From the NCBI GenBank assembly GCA_965215945.1, contig CBDCFC010000008.1, positions 1 to 64,000 of the forward strand: DNA of 64,000 nucleotides, read 5' to 3'. This DNA is from JAHEKD01 sp965215945 (GTDB taxonomy: Bacteria > Pseudomonadota > Gammaproteobacteria > Arenicellales > JAHEKD01). Of the stretch, positions 55,042 to 63,755 are shown in pieces. A model generated the notes under the pieces. That model searched no databases. It saw nothing but the letters and a program-made list of their open reading frames with translations, and was not told the origin of the DNA. Made by a program: the position numbers and the translations under genes. The number at the start of each line of letters is the position of its first letter. The first letter of the stretch is position 1.

Positions 55042-55712
55042 CCTATACTTCTAATCGTCTGAATAATAGATTTCTTATCGTAAGGTTCCAAAATTTTTCG
55101 AAGCCGATTAATATGTACATCCACCGTTCTTTCCTCAAGATAAATCGACTGCCCCCAAATATAGTCAAGCAAACTTGAGCGCGAATATACCTTATTAGGA
55201 TGAGTCATAAAAAACTCTAATAACTTAAATTCTGTTGGACCAAGCTCTAGCACATCGCCAGATTGCAAATCTTTTATCTGATGATTGGACGCATCCAGAC
55301 TAAGACCTGCGATCTCAATAAATTCAATCCTAGGTTGCTGCCCGGATACACGCCGTAAAACTGCCCGGATTCTGGCAAGTAAAACATTAGGAGAAAATGG
55401 CTTGGTAATGTAGTCATCCGCTCCAGCATCAAGGCCTTCAACTTTATTATGGCTATCAGACTTGGCCGTTAAAAAAATAACTGGAATAAAACTTGTATTA
55501 GGATGCTGTTTCAACTGCCTTAGAAATTCCACACCTGAACGATCAGGCAGCATCCAATCTAACAAGATGGCATCAGGAAGATTGTTTCGAATTAATGTTT
55601 CTGCCTTTTCCACACAATCAGCCACAACCATTTCATAGCCATCTGTTTCAAGGGTGAATACAATCATTTCCCTGATCGCTTCTTCATCCTCAACAACTAA
55701 AATCATGGTCAT
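55020..55712 (-). CDS. phoB: Phosphate regulon response regulator PhoB
   Basis: A 230-residue OmpR-family regulator. The receiver domain has the acidic pair VVEDEEAI, the phospho-acceptor aspartate in AILLDWMLPDRSGVEFL and FLTAKSD. The C-terminal winged helix shows ELGPTEFKLLEFFM and RTVDVHINRLRKIL. WMLPDRSG is a PhoB hallmark. It binds the TGTCA-type boxes seen at 52524 and 61413. It lies upstream of the pst-phoU cluster on the same strand but downstream in transcription order, 116 bp after the last pstB. Confidence 0.95.
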   Translation of the reverse strand: MTMILVVEDEEAIREMIVFTLETDGYEMVVADCVEKAETLIRNNLPDAILLDWMLPDRSGVEFLRQLKQHPNTSFIPVIFLTAKSDSHNKVEGLDAGADDYITKPFSPNVLLARIRAVLRRVSGQQPRIEFIEIAGLSLDASNHQIKDLQSGDVLELGPTEFKLLEFFMTHPNKVYSRSSLLDYIWGQSIYLEERTVDVHINRLRKILEPYDKKSIIQTIRSIGYRFSES

Positions 55713-55827
55713 TTTAAATCACAAAATTTTTTATTGCGCAGTTCAAATTTTACTTACATCCAAATTGCCGCTAATCAGTACGAACTGTAATACGATTAAA
55801 GTATTCAAATAAATACTTCTTTAAATT

Positions 55828-56652
55828 TTAACCATAACGGCCTTCAATATAATCCGCTGTTTGTTGTTGCTTGGGGCGGACGAACATTTCATCTGTCTGT
55901 GAATGCTCAATTACTTTGCCTAACAACATAAAAATACATTCTTCACTGGCTCGCCTGGCCTGAGCCATATTGTGAGTGACTATCAAAATAGTGTAGTCAC
56001 CACGCAGTTTCCAGATCAGCTCCTCGACCGCATTGGTACCTTTAGGATCCAAGGCAGAACAGGGTTCATCCATTAATAACAAAGTCGGCTTAACAGGCAA
56101 AAGCCGGGCAATACACAGTTTTTGCTGCTCTTCAAGTGACAGTTCAGTTGCTTTGCGTTTTAACTTGTCCTTGACCGAGTCCCAGAGCAGCACTTCACGT
56201 AACGAGGACTCAACGATTTCATCTTCTTCACTAACGGACAGTTTTTTTCCTGTGTAATGTAATTTGTGACCGAATATCACGTTTTCACGTATCGACAAGG
56301 GTAAAGGGTTCGGACGTTGAAATACCATGCCAATTTGTTTTCGAACCTGTACTAACTCCACATCTGGCGCATAGACATTCTGACCAAGCACATTAATCTC
56401 TCCTTCAATACGCACATAACCCAGGCGCTCATTAATTCGGTTTATGCTTCGAAGAATCGTTGATTTACCGCAACCTGATGGACCAATGAGTGATGTAATG
56501 ATGCCTTGGCGGATATTCAGGTCAACGTCAAACAGGGCGTGAAAATTACCATACCATAGGTTCAAGTTTTTAACCTGGATGGCCAGGTCTTGTGCTTGAT
56601 TTGGTGATTCACCTGCCATAATTATTCCATTTAATCGGTTCGTATCAGCCAA
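55828..56652 (-). CDS. pstB: Phosphate ABC transporter ATPase PstB, copy with degenerate signature motif
   Basis: A 274-residue PstB. Walker A GPSGCGKST (57-65), Q-loop MVFQRPNPLP (Q112), Walker B LLLMDEPCSALDP (about 191-203) and switch histidine VTHNMAQA (H227) are intact. The ABC signature, normally LSGGQ, reads LSLEEQQK (171-178). Signature residues act in trans on the partner's nucleotide, so a homodimer of this protein should be impaired. The adjacent paralogue has an intact LSGGQ. The two genes overlap by eight bases and end alike (MDYIEGRFG, ADYIEGRYG). Start could also be Met12. Confidence 0.93.
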   Translation of the reverse strand: MADTNRLNGIIMAGESPNQAQDLAIQVKNLNLWYGNFHALFDVDLNIRQGIITSLIGPSGCGKSTILRSINRINERLGYVRIEGEINVLGQNVYAPDVELVQVRKQIGMVFQRPNPLPLSIRENVIFGHKLHYTGKKLSVSEEDEIVESSLREVLLWDSVKDKLKRKATELSLEEQQKLCIARLLPVKPTLLLMDEPCSALDPKGTNAVEELIWKLRGDYTILIVTHNMAQARRASEECIFMLLGKVIEHSQTDEMFVRPKQQQTADYIEGRYG

Positions 56653-57481
56653 AACGACCTTCGATATAATCCATGGTTAACTGGTTTTTTACTGAACCTT
56701 TAAACATCTGTTCGGTAACCCCGATTTCAATACACTTTCCTTCACAGAAAAATGCAGTTCTGTCCGCCAACCGCCTTGCCTGCTGCACCAGGTTAGTCAC
56801 CAGAATAATGGTCATTTCACTTCTCAACTCCTGCAACACATCCTCAATGCGCATAGTCGTGACTGGGTCAACAGCAATCGAAAATTCATCCAACATCAGC
56901 AACTCAGGATCTTGTGAAAGCGCCCGAGCAATAGTAAGACGCTGCTGCTGCCCACCTGACAACAGGCTTCCAAGTGAATCAAGCCTGTCTTTAACTTCAT
57001 CCCACAATGCCGCCCGGGTCAGACAGCGTTCTACAACTTCATCAATCTCACTTTTTTGTTTGACACCTTTTAGTCTCGGCGCCAATGCCACATTTTCATA
57101 AATCGTTAGCGGCAGACCGACCGGCAGAGGAAAGACCACGCCGATTCGGCTTCGTAGCGCATAAACATTGTTCAAATTATTCACACTGCGGCCATTGAAC
57201 AAAATATCTCCATTGACTTTCATGCCACTGGTGAACATATCCATGCGGTTAATCGCTTTCAAAAAAGAAGTCTTACCCGCATTGGCGGGGCCAATAATTC
57301 CGAAAATCTCATTGGTTTGAACATCCAGATTAACATCTTCCAGAACGCAGTTGCCTGAATACTCAATGCTTAAATCATTGATCGAGAGTTTAACTTCTGA
57401 TTTATACGGGTCATTTGCTGTTGTCTCCAGTGCATCGACAGGGATGTTCGGCGGGCTTGATTGTTGCTGCTGGACTACCAT
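56645..57481 (-). CDS. pstB: Phosphate ABC transporter ATPase PstB, copy with degenerate Q- and H-loops
   Basis: A 278-residue PstB paralogue with an extra glutamine- and proline-rich N-terminus (about 25 residues). Walker A GPANAGKTS (64-72), signature LLSGGQQQR (LSGGQ 174-178) and Walker B LLMLDEF are present. The Q-loop glutamine is proline (VVFPLPVG, P118), the switch histidine is asparagine (LVTNLVQQA, N230) and the D-loop is SIAVDP. Its own nucleotide site should therefore hydrolyse poorly, while its signature can complete the partner's site. It follows pstA with a seven-base overlap. Confidence 0.9.
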   Translation of the reverse strand: MVVQQQQSSPPNIPVDALETTANDPYKSEVKLSINDLSIEYSGNCVLEDVNLDVQTNEIFGIIGPANAGKTSFLKAINRMDMFTSGMKVNGDILFNGRSVNNLNNVYALRSRIGVVFPLPVGLPLTIYENVALAPRLKGVKQKSEIDEVVERCLTRAALWDEVKDRLDSLGSLLSGGQQQRLTIARALSQDPELLMLDEFSIAVDPVTTMRIEDVLQELRSEMTIILVTNLVQQARRLADRTAFFCEGKCIEIGVTEQMFKGSVKNQLTMDYIEGRFG

Positions 57482-58347
57482 TTTTTCTTACCCCTGAGAT
57501 ACATTCTAAAAGCGATCGAAGCACTATTCATGAATAGCACCATGGCGATTAAGACCAGTGCCACACCATATGGGAGGTTCTCTGGCACACCGGGCACTTG
57601 TGTTGCCACCACAAACAAATGCAAAGATAATGCCATGGTCTGATCAAAGACACCTTGTGGTAACAGTGGAGTGAAAAACACCGCACCTGTAAACATGATA
57701 GGCGCTGTTTCACCAGAAGTACGTGACACTTCCAGAATGACACCTGTCAAAATACCGCTGACTGCATTGGGCAGCACTACTCGTCTAATCGCCTGCCAGC
57801 GCGTTGCACCCATATTCCAACAGGCCTCACGAAAAGCATAGGGCACTGCCTGCAGAGATTCACGAGTAGACACAATCACCACCGGCAGCGTCATGATTGC
57901 CAGGGTCAGACTAGCTGCCAGGATGCTGGTTCCAAATTTGAAGAAGATGACAAAAGCCCCCACTCCAAACAACGCATGAACAATTGAAGGCACCCCGGCA
58001 AGATTAATAATGGCGAGATTAACAACACGGGTAAACCAGTTGTCTGGTGCATACTCGCTTAAATAAATTGCAGCCGCCACACCAATTGGCACTGAAATCA
58101 GTAAGGCCACACTGACCAGCCATACTGTACCCAGCAGGGCTGGAAAAATGCCCCCCGCTGTCATGCCATCTGTAGGTGAAGTAAACAAGAAATCTATCGA
58201 AATGACTGATCCGCCCTTATAGATTAAAACCCCGAGTATGATCGCCACAGGTAATATTAATAATAAAGTCATCAATAAAAACAATGTACCGTATATGCCT
58301 TGTATACGATTATTTTTGGAATTTTTTTCAGTTTTTTCGAACATCAA
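57475..58347 (-). CDS. pstA: Phosphate ABC transporter permease PstA
   Basis: A 290-residue permease with six hydrophobic helices. The coupling region is FREACWNMGATRWQAIRRVV and the following LPNAVSGILTGVILEVSRTS with GETAPIMFTG is characteristic of PstA. It starts at the pstC stop and overlaps the downstream pstB copy by seven bases. Together with PstC it forms the membrane channel for phosphate. Confidence 0.95.
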   Translation of the reverse strand: MMFEKTEKNSKNNRIQGIYGTLFLLMTLLLILPVAIILGVLIYKGGSVISIDFLFTSPTDGMTAGGIFPALLGTVWLVSVALLISVPIGVAAAIYLSEYAPDNWFTRVVNLAIINLAGVPSIVHALFGVGAFVIFFKFGTSILAASLTLAIMTLPVVIVSTRESLQAVPYAFREACWNMGATRWQAIRRVVLPNAVSGILTGVILEVSRTSGETAPIMFTGAVFFTPLLPQGVFDQTMALSLHLFVVATQVPGVPENLPYGVALVLIAMVLFMNSASIAFRMYLRGKKKW

Positions 58348-59258
58348 TCACCCCTTTTTAATTCCACGTACAATCAAGTCTGCAGTCAGATTGATAAGAA
58401 ACGTAATCACAAACAGGAATATGCCAATGGTAAACAGAACCTGGTAGTGATCTGATCCTACTGCCGTTTCGCCGAGTTCAGCCGCGATGGTCGCTGTCAA
58501 CGCCCTGACTGAATCAAACACACTGTCTGGTATATTTACCGAATGCCCGGTCGCCATTAAAACCGCCATGGTTTCGCCAAAACCACGTCAACGCCGAGTA
58601 AAACAGCACCCAGCAAACCGTTTTTTGCCGCAGGTAGAACAGTCTTGTAAATCACCTGCCAGCGTGTAGCGCCCATTGCTTCTGCAGCTTCACGGTAACG
58701 TTCAGGCACTGCTTTCAATGCATCTTCAGCAATTGAAGTCATGATCGGTGCGGCCATCAAGCCAAGGATCAAACCGGCGTTGAGAACATTTAAACCAACA
58801 GGAACATTGAATAACTTAATAATCAACGGATTCATGATGCTTAAACCTATAAACCCCCATACAACAGAAGGGATAGCGGCCAATAATTCAACTAAAACTT
58901 TCAGCGTTTCACGAGTTTTTCCCGTCGCAAACTCGGCAATATAAATAGCAGCGCCTAGCGAAAAAGGTATCGCCACCAGCATCGCCAGCCCGGTTACACT
59001 TGCTGTGCCCAGAATCAAGGCCAGAATCCCGTATTCTGGTTCATCTTCATCGCTGGGTGACCAGTATTCCGAGGTAAAAAATTCGCCTATATCCAGTGTG
59101 TTGACGATAAAACCAGACCCTTCTTTTGTTATAAATACAAATATTCCGACAATAAAAATAATCGCTGATATGCCACCAATAAATACAACAATTTGTACAA
59201 ATTTGTCGATATACCAGTCAGTAGTTCGCTGATCGAAATTTAATTCAGTATTCTTCAT
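58348..59258 (-). CDS. pstC: Phosphate ABC transporter permease PstC (one frameshift)
   Basis: The N-terminal frame starts at ATG 59258 (MKNTELNFDQRTTDWYIDKF) and continues through VVWGFIGLSIMNPLI and RYREAAEAMGATRWQVIYKT, the coupling helix. It then breaks at GVDVVLAKPWRF. Adding one G near 58588 restores GRGFGETMAVLMATG and the last helices to the stop at 58348. Corrected length is about 304 residues. The single missing base in a GG pair points to sequencing error. A longer in-frame start overlaps phoU and is not used. Confidence 0.92.
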
Positions 59259-59284
59259 GATTTTTCTTGCGGGTCTTGATAGAA

Positions 59285-60367
59285 TCAAGTGGCTTCGTCG
59301 CCGTATAACAATTCCATCAACTCGGTGATCTGGTGGGTCAACTCCCGATAACTTTGTGCATACCATTTATGCATCTGGTCACTGTTGCTGCCATAAGGCA
59401 TTTCTTCGAAATCCCAATCTATATAGGCGGTATGAAAGGGAATCTGTTCAAAATAAGATTTAACTGTCCCTTCCAGTGCAATGATGACGTGAAAGTGAGA
59501 CACTTCAAGGTCGGAAAAATCAATTTCTTCCGGGCCGCTTTCTTTGACTGATAACCCGTGGTTTTGTAAAAAATCAACAGTTCTGTTATCAATGGACTCT
59601 GCAGGAACCCGACCTGCACTACTGAATTGACCGCAATGACTGAAGTGGCGTTTTCCAATAGCCTCAGCCATCACGCTCAAATGAGTGTTGGTTTCATCAA
59701 CAAACAGAATATTGAATATTTTCTTTTCCTTTGCTTCACCTGTTACAGCAAAAACTGTTTCTTCACAAATATTCCTGGATTGATCAGTCACTCGTTTTAA
59801 CTGCGAAAGTGTTGCAAACAAAGCAAATACAGCCTTGCCACCATATTGTCGATACTGATCACTCAAACTGGCATATATTGCATCCATGGTATCTTCCATA
59901 TGATCAGACATGTTCATGGTTACCTTCGCCATTTCAGCATTACCTTCATAAAAAGACTCTAACGATTGATTGAGCATGTGGTTGGCCTCGTTAGCGATCA
60001 GGTCAATTTGTGTGACCAGAGCATCATCAAGTTTTCCGAATTGCAACGCTTCGCGGCTAATAGTCACAGCATAATCACCGATACGTTCCAAAATGATATT
60101 TAAGCGGATAATTGAAGATATTAGGCGCAAATGCCCTGCCGACGGTAAATGCCTGGCAATAAAAGTATGACAATCGTAGTCAATGTCACGCATTTTGCGA
60201 TTAATTTCGTTGTCAGATAAAACAGTGCTATTTGCTAACGCAGCATTATTAGTTAAAAAGGCTTTTACGGCATTGGCAACACTGGCCTCCACCAAGTTCC
60301 CCATGCTTTTTATCTGAGCGGTGATGTTGTCCAGATCAGCCTGTAAACGCTGTTCGTAGATTGCCAT
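59285..60367 (-). CDS. phoU: PhoU fused to a catalytically degenerate ArsC/LMW-phosphatase-like domain
   Basis: Residues 1-215 are a full PhoU, with the two three-helix repeats and metal-site motifs IILERIGDYAVTISREA and LKRVTDQSRNICEE. Residues 217-355 match the low-molecular-weight phosphatase/arsenate reductase fold: ILFVDETNTHLSVMAEAIGK, FSSAGRVPAESIDNRTVDFL, HGLSVKESGPEEI, HFHVIIALEG and YIDWDFEEMP. In the CX5R loop the catalytic Cys is Asp224 and the Arg is Leu230, so no chemistry is expected. The domain may instead sense phosphate or bind a partner. PhoU restrains PhoR through the Pst complex. The gene sits between pstC and pstS. Confidence 0.88.
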   Translation of the reverse strand: MAIYEQRLQADLDNITAQIKSMGNLVEASVANAVKAFLTNNAALANSTVLSDNEINRKMRDIDYDCHTFIARHLPSAGHLRLISSIIRLNIILERIGDYAVTISREALQFGKLDDALVTQIDLIANEANHMLNQSLESFYEGNAEMAKVTMNMSDHMEDTMDAIYASLSDQYRQYGGKAVFALFATLSQLKRVTDQSRNICEETVFAVTGEAKEKKIFNILFVDETNTHLSVMAEAIGKRHFSHCGQFSSAGRVPAESIDNRTVDFLQNHGLSVKESGPEEIDFSDLEVSHFHVIIALEGTVKSYFEQIPFHTAYIDWDFEEMPYGSNSDQMHKWYAQSYRELTHQITELMELLYGDEAT

Positions 60368-60485
60368 GATGCTTTACCTCCCGGCTTTGTTGTCTAATAA
60401 TCCTTGCAATCATCCACCAGCAAGAATGACCACAAAAACAACCTGTGTGCCTAACGACTTGTTATTCAGCCACCTGATTATAGGT

Positions 60486-61358
60486 TCAGGATCCACAACT
60501 CACAGCACGAACAGGTGCATAACCTTTGGCTGAAATAATGCACTGACCATCGTCACTTAGCACCCAATCCATATAATTTTTGATTTCGCCTTCAGGCTCG
60601 CCATTAGTGTACATCAATAAAGGCCTGGCGATCGGGTAAGAACCATCACTGGCAGTTGCAACCGAAGGATTGACACATTCAGCACCGTCACTGGAAACAC
60701 AGACCATACCAATGTGATCAGTGGCATAAGCCAAACCACTATACCCTATCGCACATGGTGTTTTTTCGACCAGGTCAACAACGTCCTTGGAACCGTGCAT
60801 ATCGAGTGTTCCACTTCGATATTTACCTTTGTCCAGAACCGCCTTCTTAAAGTAAGCATACGTGCCGGAGTTATTTTGCCGTGAAACCACGACAATTTCA
60901 TCACTGTCACAACCTGGAACCGTTTGGCCCAAGTCACTCCATTTTTGAATGCTGCCATCACGAATATAAATCTCTTTGAGTTGTTCAATACTCATGGTTT
61001 TAATTGGATTGTCATTGTGGATGAACACCGCCAGGGCATCAAAACCAACAACAAACTCAACCGGATTTTGGCCTTTATCTTGTGCCAATTTTATTTCTTT
61101 CTCCTTCATCTTGCGGCTGGCATTGGCAATATCAACAGTGCCGTTAATCATGGCCGCGATGCCAGTACCAGAACCGCCGCCGCTAACTGCTACAGCAACG
61201 TTTTCATTCACCTTCTGATATTCTTCCGCCCAAGCCTGGGCAACATTGACTAGGGTATCTGAGCCCTTGTTCTGGATAGCACTGCGCTCTTGTGCAATTG
61301 CGGTAAAAGAACAAACGTAAACAAAAAAACTGGCAAACAAGAACATAAATTTTCTCAT
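60486..61358 (-). CDS. pstS: Phosphate ABC transporter substrate-binding protein PstS
   Basis: A periplasmic phosphate-binding protein. The start at 61358 (MRKFMFLFASFFVYVCSFTA) gives a clean signal peptide ending at AQA-like IAQE; an upstream Met at 61397 is less likely. IQNKGSDTLVNVAQAWAEEY, VAVSGGGSGTGIAAMINGTV and VSRQNNSGTYAYFKK hold the phosphate ligands. The mature length of about 268 residues is typical. Triple PhoB half-sites lie about 55-80 bp upstream. It leads the pstS-phoU-pstC-pstA-pstB-pstB cluster. Confidence 0.94.
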   Translation of the reverse strand: MRKFMFLFASFFVYVCSFTAIAQERSAIQNKGSDTLVNVAQAWAEEYQKVNENVAVAVSGGGSGTGIAAMINGTVDIANASRKMKEKEIKLAQDKGQNPVEFVVGFDALAVFIHNDNPIKTMSIEQLKEIYIRDGSIQKWSDLGQTVPGCDSDEIVVVSRQNNSGTYAYFKKAVLDKGKYRSGTLDMHGSKDVVDLVEKTPCAIGYSGLAYATDHIGMVCVSSDGAECVNPSVATASDGSYPIARPLLMYTNGEPEGEIKNYMDWVLSDDGQCIISAKGYAPVRAVSCGS

Positions 61359-61411
61359 TAGTGGATTCCTATTAAGCTGATAATCAGGGGCAAGCATAAT
61401 GCCTTTTAAAT

Positions 61412-61442
61412 ATTACAGAGTTATGACATTATTGTTACAATT
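61412..61442 (-). promoter_or_regulatory. PhoB boxes upstream of pstS
   Basis: On the minus strand TGTAACAATAATGTCATAAC followed by TCTGTAATATTT gives three TGT half-sites at exact 11-base steps (complements at 61437-61439, 61426-61428 and 61415-61417). This is a strong PhoB array pointing at pstS. A further pair of half-sites with the same spacing and orientation lies at 61519-61532. Confidence 0.8.
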
Positions 61443-61518
61443 TAATGAAATTTGACACAAAAAATAGCTTTTTAACTGATCCATATCTTTATTTTGACTA
61501 GAAATATCAATAATTATG

Positions 61519-61534
61519 ACAGTATTATTACATT
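61519..61534 (-). promoter_or_regulatory. Second PhoB-like site between pstS and the Na/Pi cotransporter
   Basis: Minus-strand ATGTAATAATACTGTCATAA contains TGT half-sites 11 bases apart. It lies about 110 bp upstream of the Na/Pi cotransporter start and 160 bp upstream of pstS. It could serve either promoter, since both genes start from this 285-bp gap. Confidence 0.55.
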
Positions 61535-61643
61535 TTTGTATCCGTATCCACCGAAACCCACGAAATCCATGTATACTGTGTATTCACATGGTATTACAAT
61601 GCTTTACGAAATAGATTCACATTGAGGAAATTGAGAGGAAATA

Positions 61644-63443
61644 ATGCTTAAAAAAATTATCTTACCCACAATTTTATTGATACTTGCATATGGCTTTTGG
61701 ATTAGCCCTGATTTCAAAGAAATCGCTGCCGGTGTTGCCATTTTTCTGTTCGGCATGCTATTTCTCGAAGAGGGTTTTAAAGCCTTTACCGGTGGTCTGT
61801 TGGAAAAACTATTGCAGAAAACCACTGACAAAACCTGGAAAAGCCTGGCATTCGGCATCGTCTCTACAACAATCATGCAATCCAGCTCACTGGTATCGGT
61901 CATAACGATTTCGTTTATCAGCGCTGGGTTAATCACATTAGTTGCCGGTATTGGCATTATTTTTGGCGCCAATATTGGTACCACAACAGGGGCATGGTTA
62001 GTTGCCGCTTTTGGTTTAAAAGTGAAAATTTCTGCTTATGCCATGCCGATGCTGGTGTTTGGCATTGTACTGAGCTTTCAAAAATCAAAATATCTTAAAG
62101 GTATTGGCTCTGTGTTAGCAGGTCTGGGATTTCTATTCCTGGGCATTCATTATATGAAGGAAGGATTTGAGGCTTTCAAAGACAGTTTTGATTTAGCTGC
62201 ATTAGCTGTTCCGGGTTATCCAGGCTTGTTTTTGTTTGCGGGAATTGGCGCAGCCGCTACAGTTGTCATGCAATCAAGCCATGCAACCCTGGTTTTGATC
62301 CTGACCGCCCTGGCTGCAAATCAAATCACCTATGAAAATGCCCTGGCACTGGCAATTGGGGCAAATGTCGGCACGACGATTACAGCCATCATCGGTTCAT
62401 TAAGCGCCAACGTGGAGGGCAAGCGGTTAGCAGGGGCCCATCTCATCTTTAACGTAATCACCGGGGTAATTGCCATCGTATTTATACACCAGTTTGTGTT
62501 GGCCGTTGACTGGGTCAGTGTAAGAACCGGTATCGCTGAAGATAATTACACGATGAAACTCGCTGTTTTCCATACCTTATTTAACATTACTGGCGTGCTC
62601 GTCATGGTGCCATTGATTCATAAACTGGCGAACTCATTAATCAAGTTTTTCCCGGAAAAATCACTGGATTTGGCGGAACCCATGTATTTAAACGATGCGG
62701 CCATAGATTTCCCTGAAACAGTTTTATCATCGGTCAAAAAAGAAGTCTGGCATTTGTTTGATTCGGCTTTTGAATTAATGGCACATGGAATGAATCTGCA
62801 CCGCACACAAATTCTGGAATCAGAAGATCTGGCAGAAACCATTGATAAAGACAGGGAAATCATTGAATTTGACCTGGATGAGTTATATGAAAGTAAAGTT
62901 AAAGTTTTGTATGGTGCCATCGTTGAGTTTATTTCAAAGGCACAGGCAAACATGCCCAGTGTATTCTCTGAAGAACTCTACAGGTTGCGTATTGCGGCGT
63001 CTGAAATTGTTGAGTGCGTAAAAAATATTAAGCACTTACGTAAAAACACGACTAAATATATGGTGTCAGAAAATAGATATATTCGCGAAGAATATAACGA
63101 ACTCAGGTTGAAACTTGCCAGTATACTTAAAGATATTTATCGTCATCGTGACGAGAAAGAAAATTCAATGGCAGTGCTTGAACTCGATGAAATTAAAGCC
63201 GAAGTAGAACAAGCCCAGATAGAGATAAACCAAAAAGTAAGTGATTTAATTCGAAATGAGCAAATCAGTGCCATGATGGCTACTTCGTTACTCAATGATT
63301 TTAATTATTCTGATGAAACGGCAAATAATCTAATTGATGCGGCGCAGGCGTTGCTCGCTTCACATGATGATTTGATTGCTGATGCGGCACAAGAAGTCAT
63401 TCTTGAAGAAGAAGAGATTGAAAAATTGTCCGCAGCCACATAA
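61644..63443 (+). CDS. Na/Pi cotransporter (NptA family) with C-terminal PhoU-like domain
   Basis: A 599-residue secondary phosphate transporter. Two inverted Na/Pi repeats carry the QSS motifs TTIMQSSSLVSVIT and TVVMQSSHATLVLIL and the glycine-rich GANIGTTTGAWL and GANVGTTITAIIG. From about residue 345 the chain becomes a long alpha-helical PhoU-like domain (for example LFDSAFELMAHGMNLHRTQI) ending in an acidic tail. It should import phosphate with sodium, complementing the ATP-driven Pst system. GAGG precedes the ATG. Confidence 0.93.
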   Translation: MLKKIILPTILLILAYGFWISPDFKEIAAGVAIFLFGMLFLEEGFKAFTGGLLEKLLQKTTDKTWKSLAFGIVSTTIMQSSSLVSVITISFISAGLITLVAGIGIIFGANIGTTTGAWLVAAFGLKVKISAYAMPMLVFGIVLSFQKSKYLKGIGSVLAGLGFLFLGIHYMKEGFEAFKDSFDLAALAVPGYPGLFLFAGIGAAATVVMQSSHATLVLILTALAANQITYENALALAIGANVGTTITAIIGSLSANVEGKRLAGAHLIFNVITGVIAIVFIHQFVLAVDWVSVRTGIAEDNYTMKLAVFHTLFNITGVLVMVPLIHKLANSLIKFFPEKSLDLAEPMYLNDAAIDFPETVLSSVKKEVWHLFDSAFELMAHGMNLHRTQILESEDLAETIDKDREIIEFDLDELYESKVKVLYGAIVEFISKAQANMPSVFSEELYRLRIAASEIVECVKNIKHLRKNTTKYMVSENRYIREEYNELRLKLASILKDIYRHRDEKENSMAVLELDEIKAEVEQAQIEINQKVSDLIRNEQISAMMATSLLNDFNYSDETANNLIDAAQALLASHDDLIADAAQEVILEEEEIEKLSAAT

Positions 63444-63458
63444 GTAAAGGAACCAATC

Positions 63459-63689
63459 ATGAAATTCACAAGACTCAGCAAGAAATATAATCAGCTACTC
63501 AAGAAAAAAGAAAGCGGAAAAAATATAAAACCAGCAAAGGTTGAAAAACTATTGGAAAATTTAACCGAAAAAAAAGTACGTTATGAAAAAAAGCTGGAAT
63601 CGGAATTGCCGCAAAAGAAACGAAAATCTTTAAAAACAAGGCTTAAAGTTATTAATGCACAGATAAATAAAGCCAAAAAGTTGATTTAG
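63459..63689 (+). CDS. Small lysine-rich coiled-coil protein, Pho-associated (copy 2)
   Basis: A 76-residue, strongly basic helical protein beginning MKFTRLSKKYNQLLKKKESG. It is a paralogue of the 80-residue protein at 52589 (shared C-terminal charged heptads, QxxxxKAxKL ending). AAAGGA precedes the ATG and it lies 15 bp after the Na/Pi cotransporter stop, so it is cotranscribed with it, and ppk1 follows. I do not recognise a family. Two copies in one phosphate region argue for a Pho-related role; the mechanism is unknown. Confidence 0.65.
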   Translation: MKFTRLSKKYNQLLKKKESGKNIKPAKVEKLLENLTEKKVRYEKKLESELPQKKRKSLKTRLKVINAQINKAKKLI

Positions 63690-63717
63690 CCTATCGATAA
63701 AAGCGAAAACTTTGTTA

Positions 63718-63748
63718 CATTACTTCATACCGAATTATTGAAGTAATG
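63718..63748 (+). promoter_or_regulatory. Hairpin in front of ppk1
   Basis: CATTACTTCA (63718-63727) pairs perfectly with TGAAGTAATG (63739-63748) across an 11-base loop, ending seven bases before the ppk1 ATG. It overlaps where the ribosome-binding site should be, and no T-run follows. It could modulate ppk1 translation or be part of an inverted operator. Confidence 0.45.
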
Positions 63749-63755
63749 TTGGAAA

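Noticed and set aside
55828..57481. Possibility that one pstB is a pseudogene
   Set aside because: Both frames are full length, overlap tightly, keep Walker A/B and end in matching C-termini. The losses are complementary rather than random.
59258..59366. Upstream extension of the pstC frame to 59366
   Set aside because: It would overlap the phoU coding end by over 80 bases. The MKNTELNF start at 59258 sits cleanly after the phoU stop.
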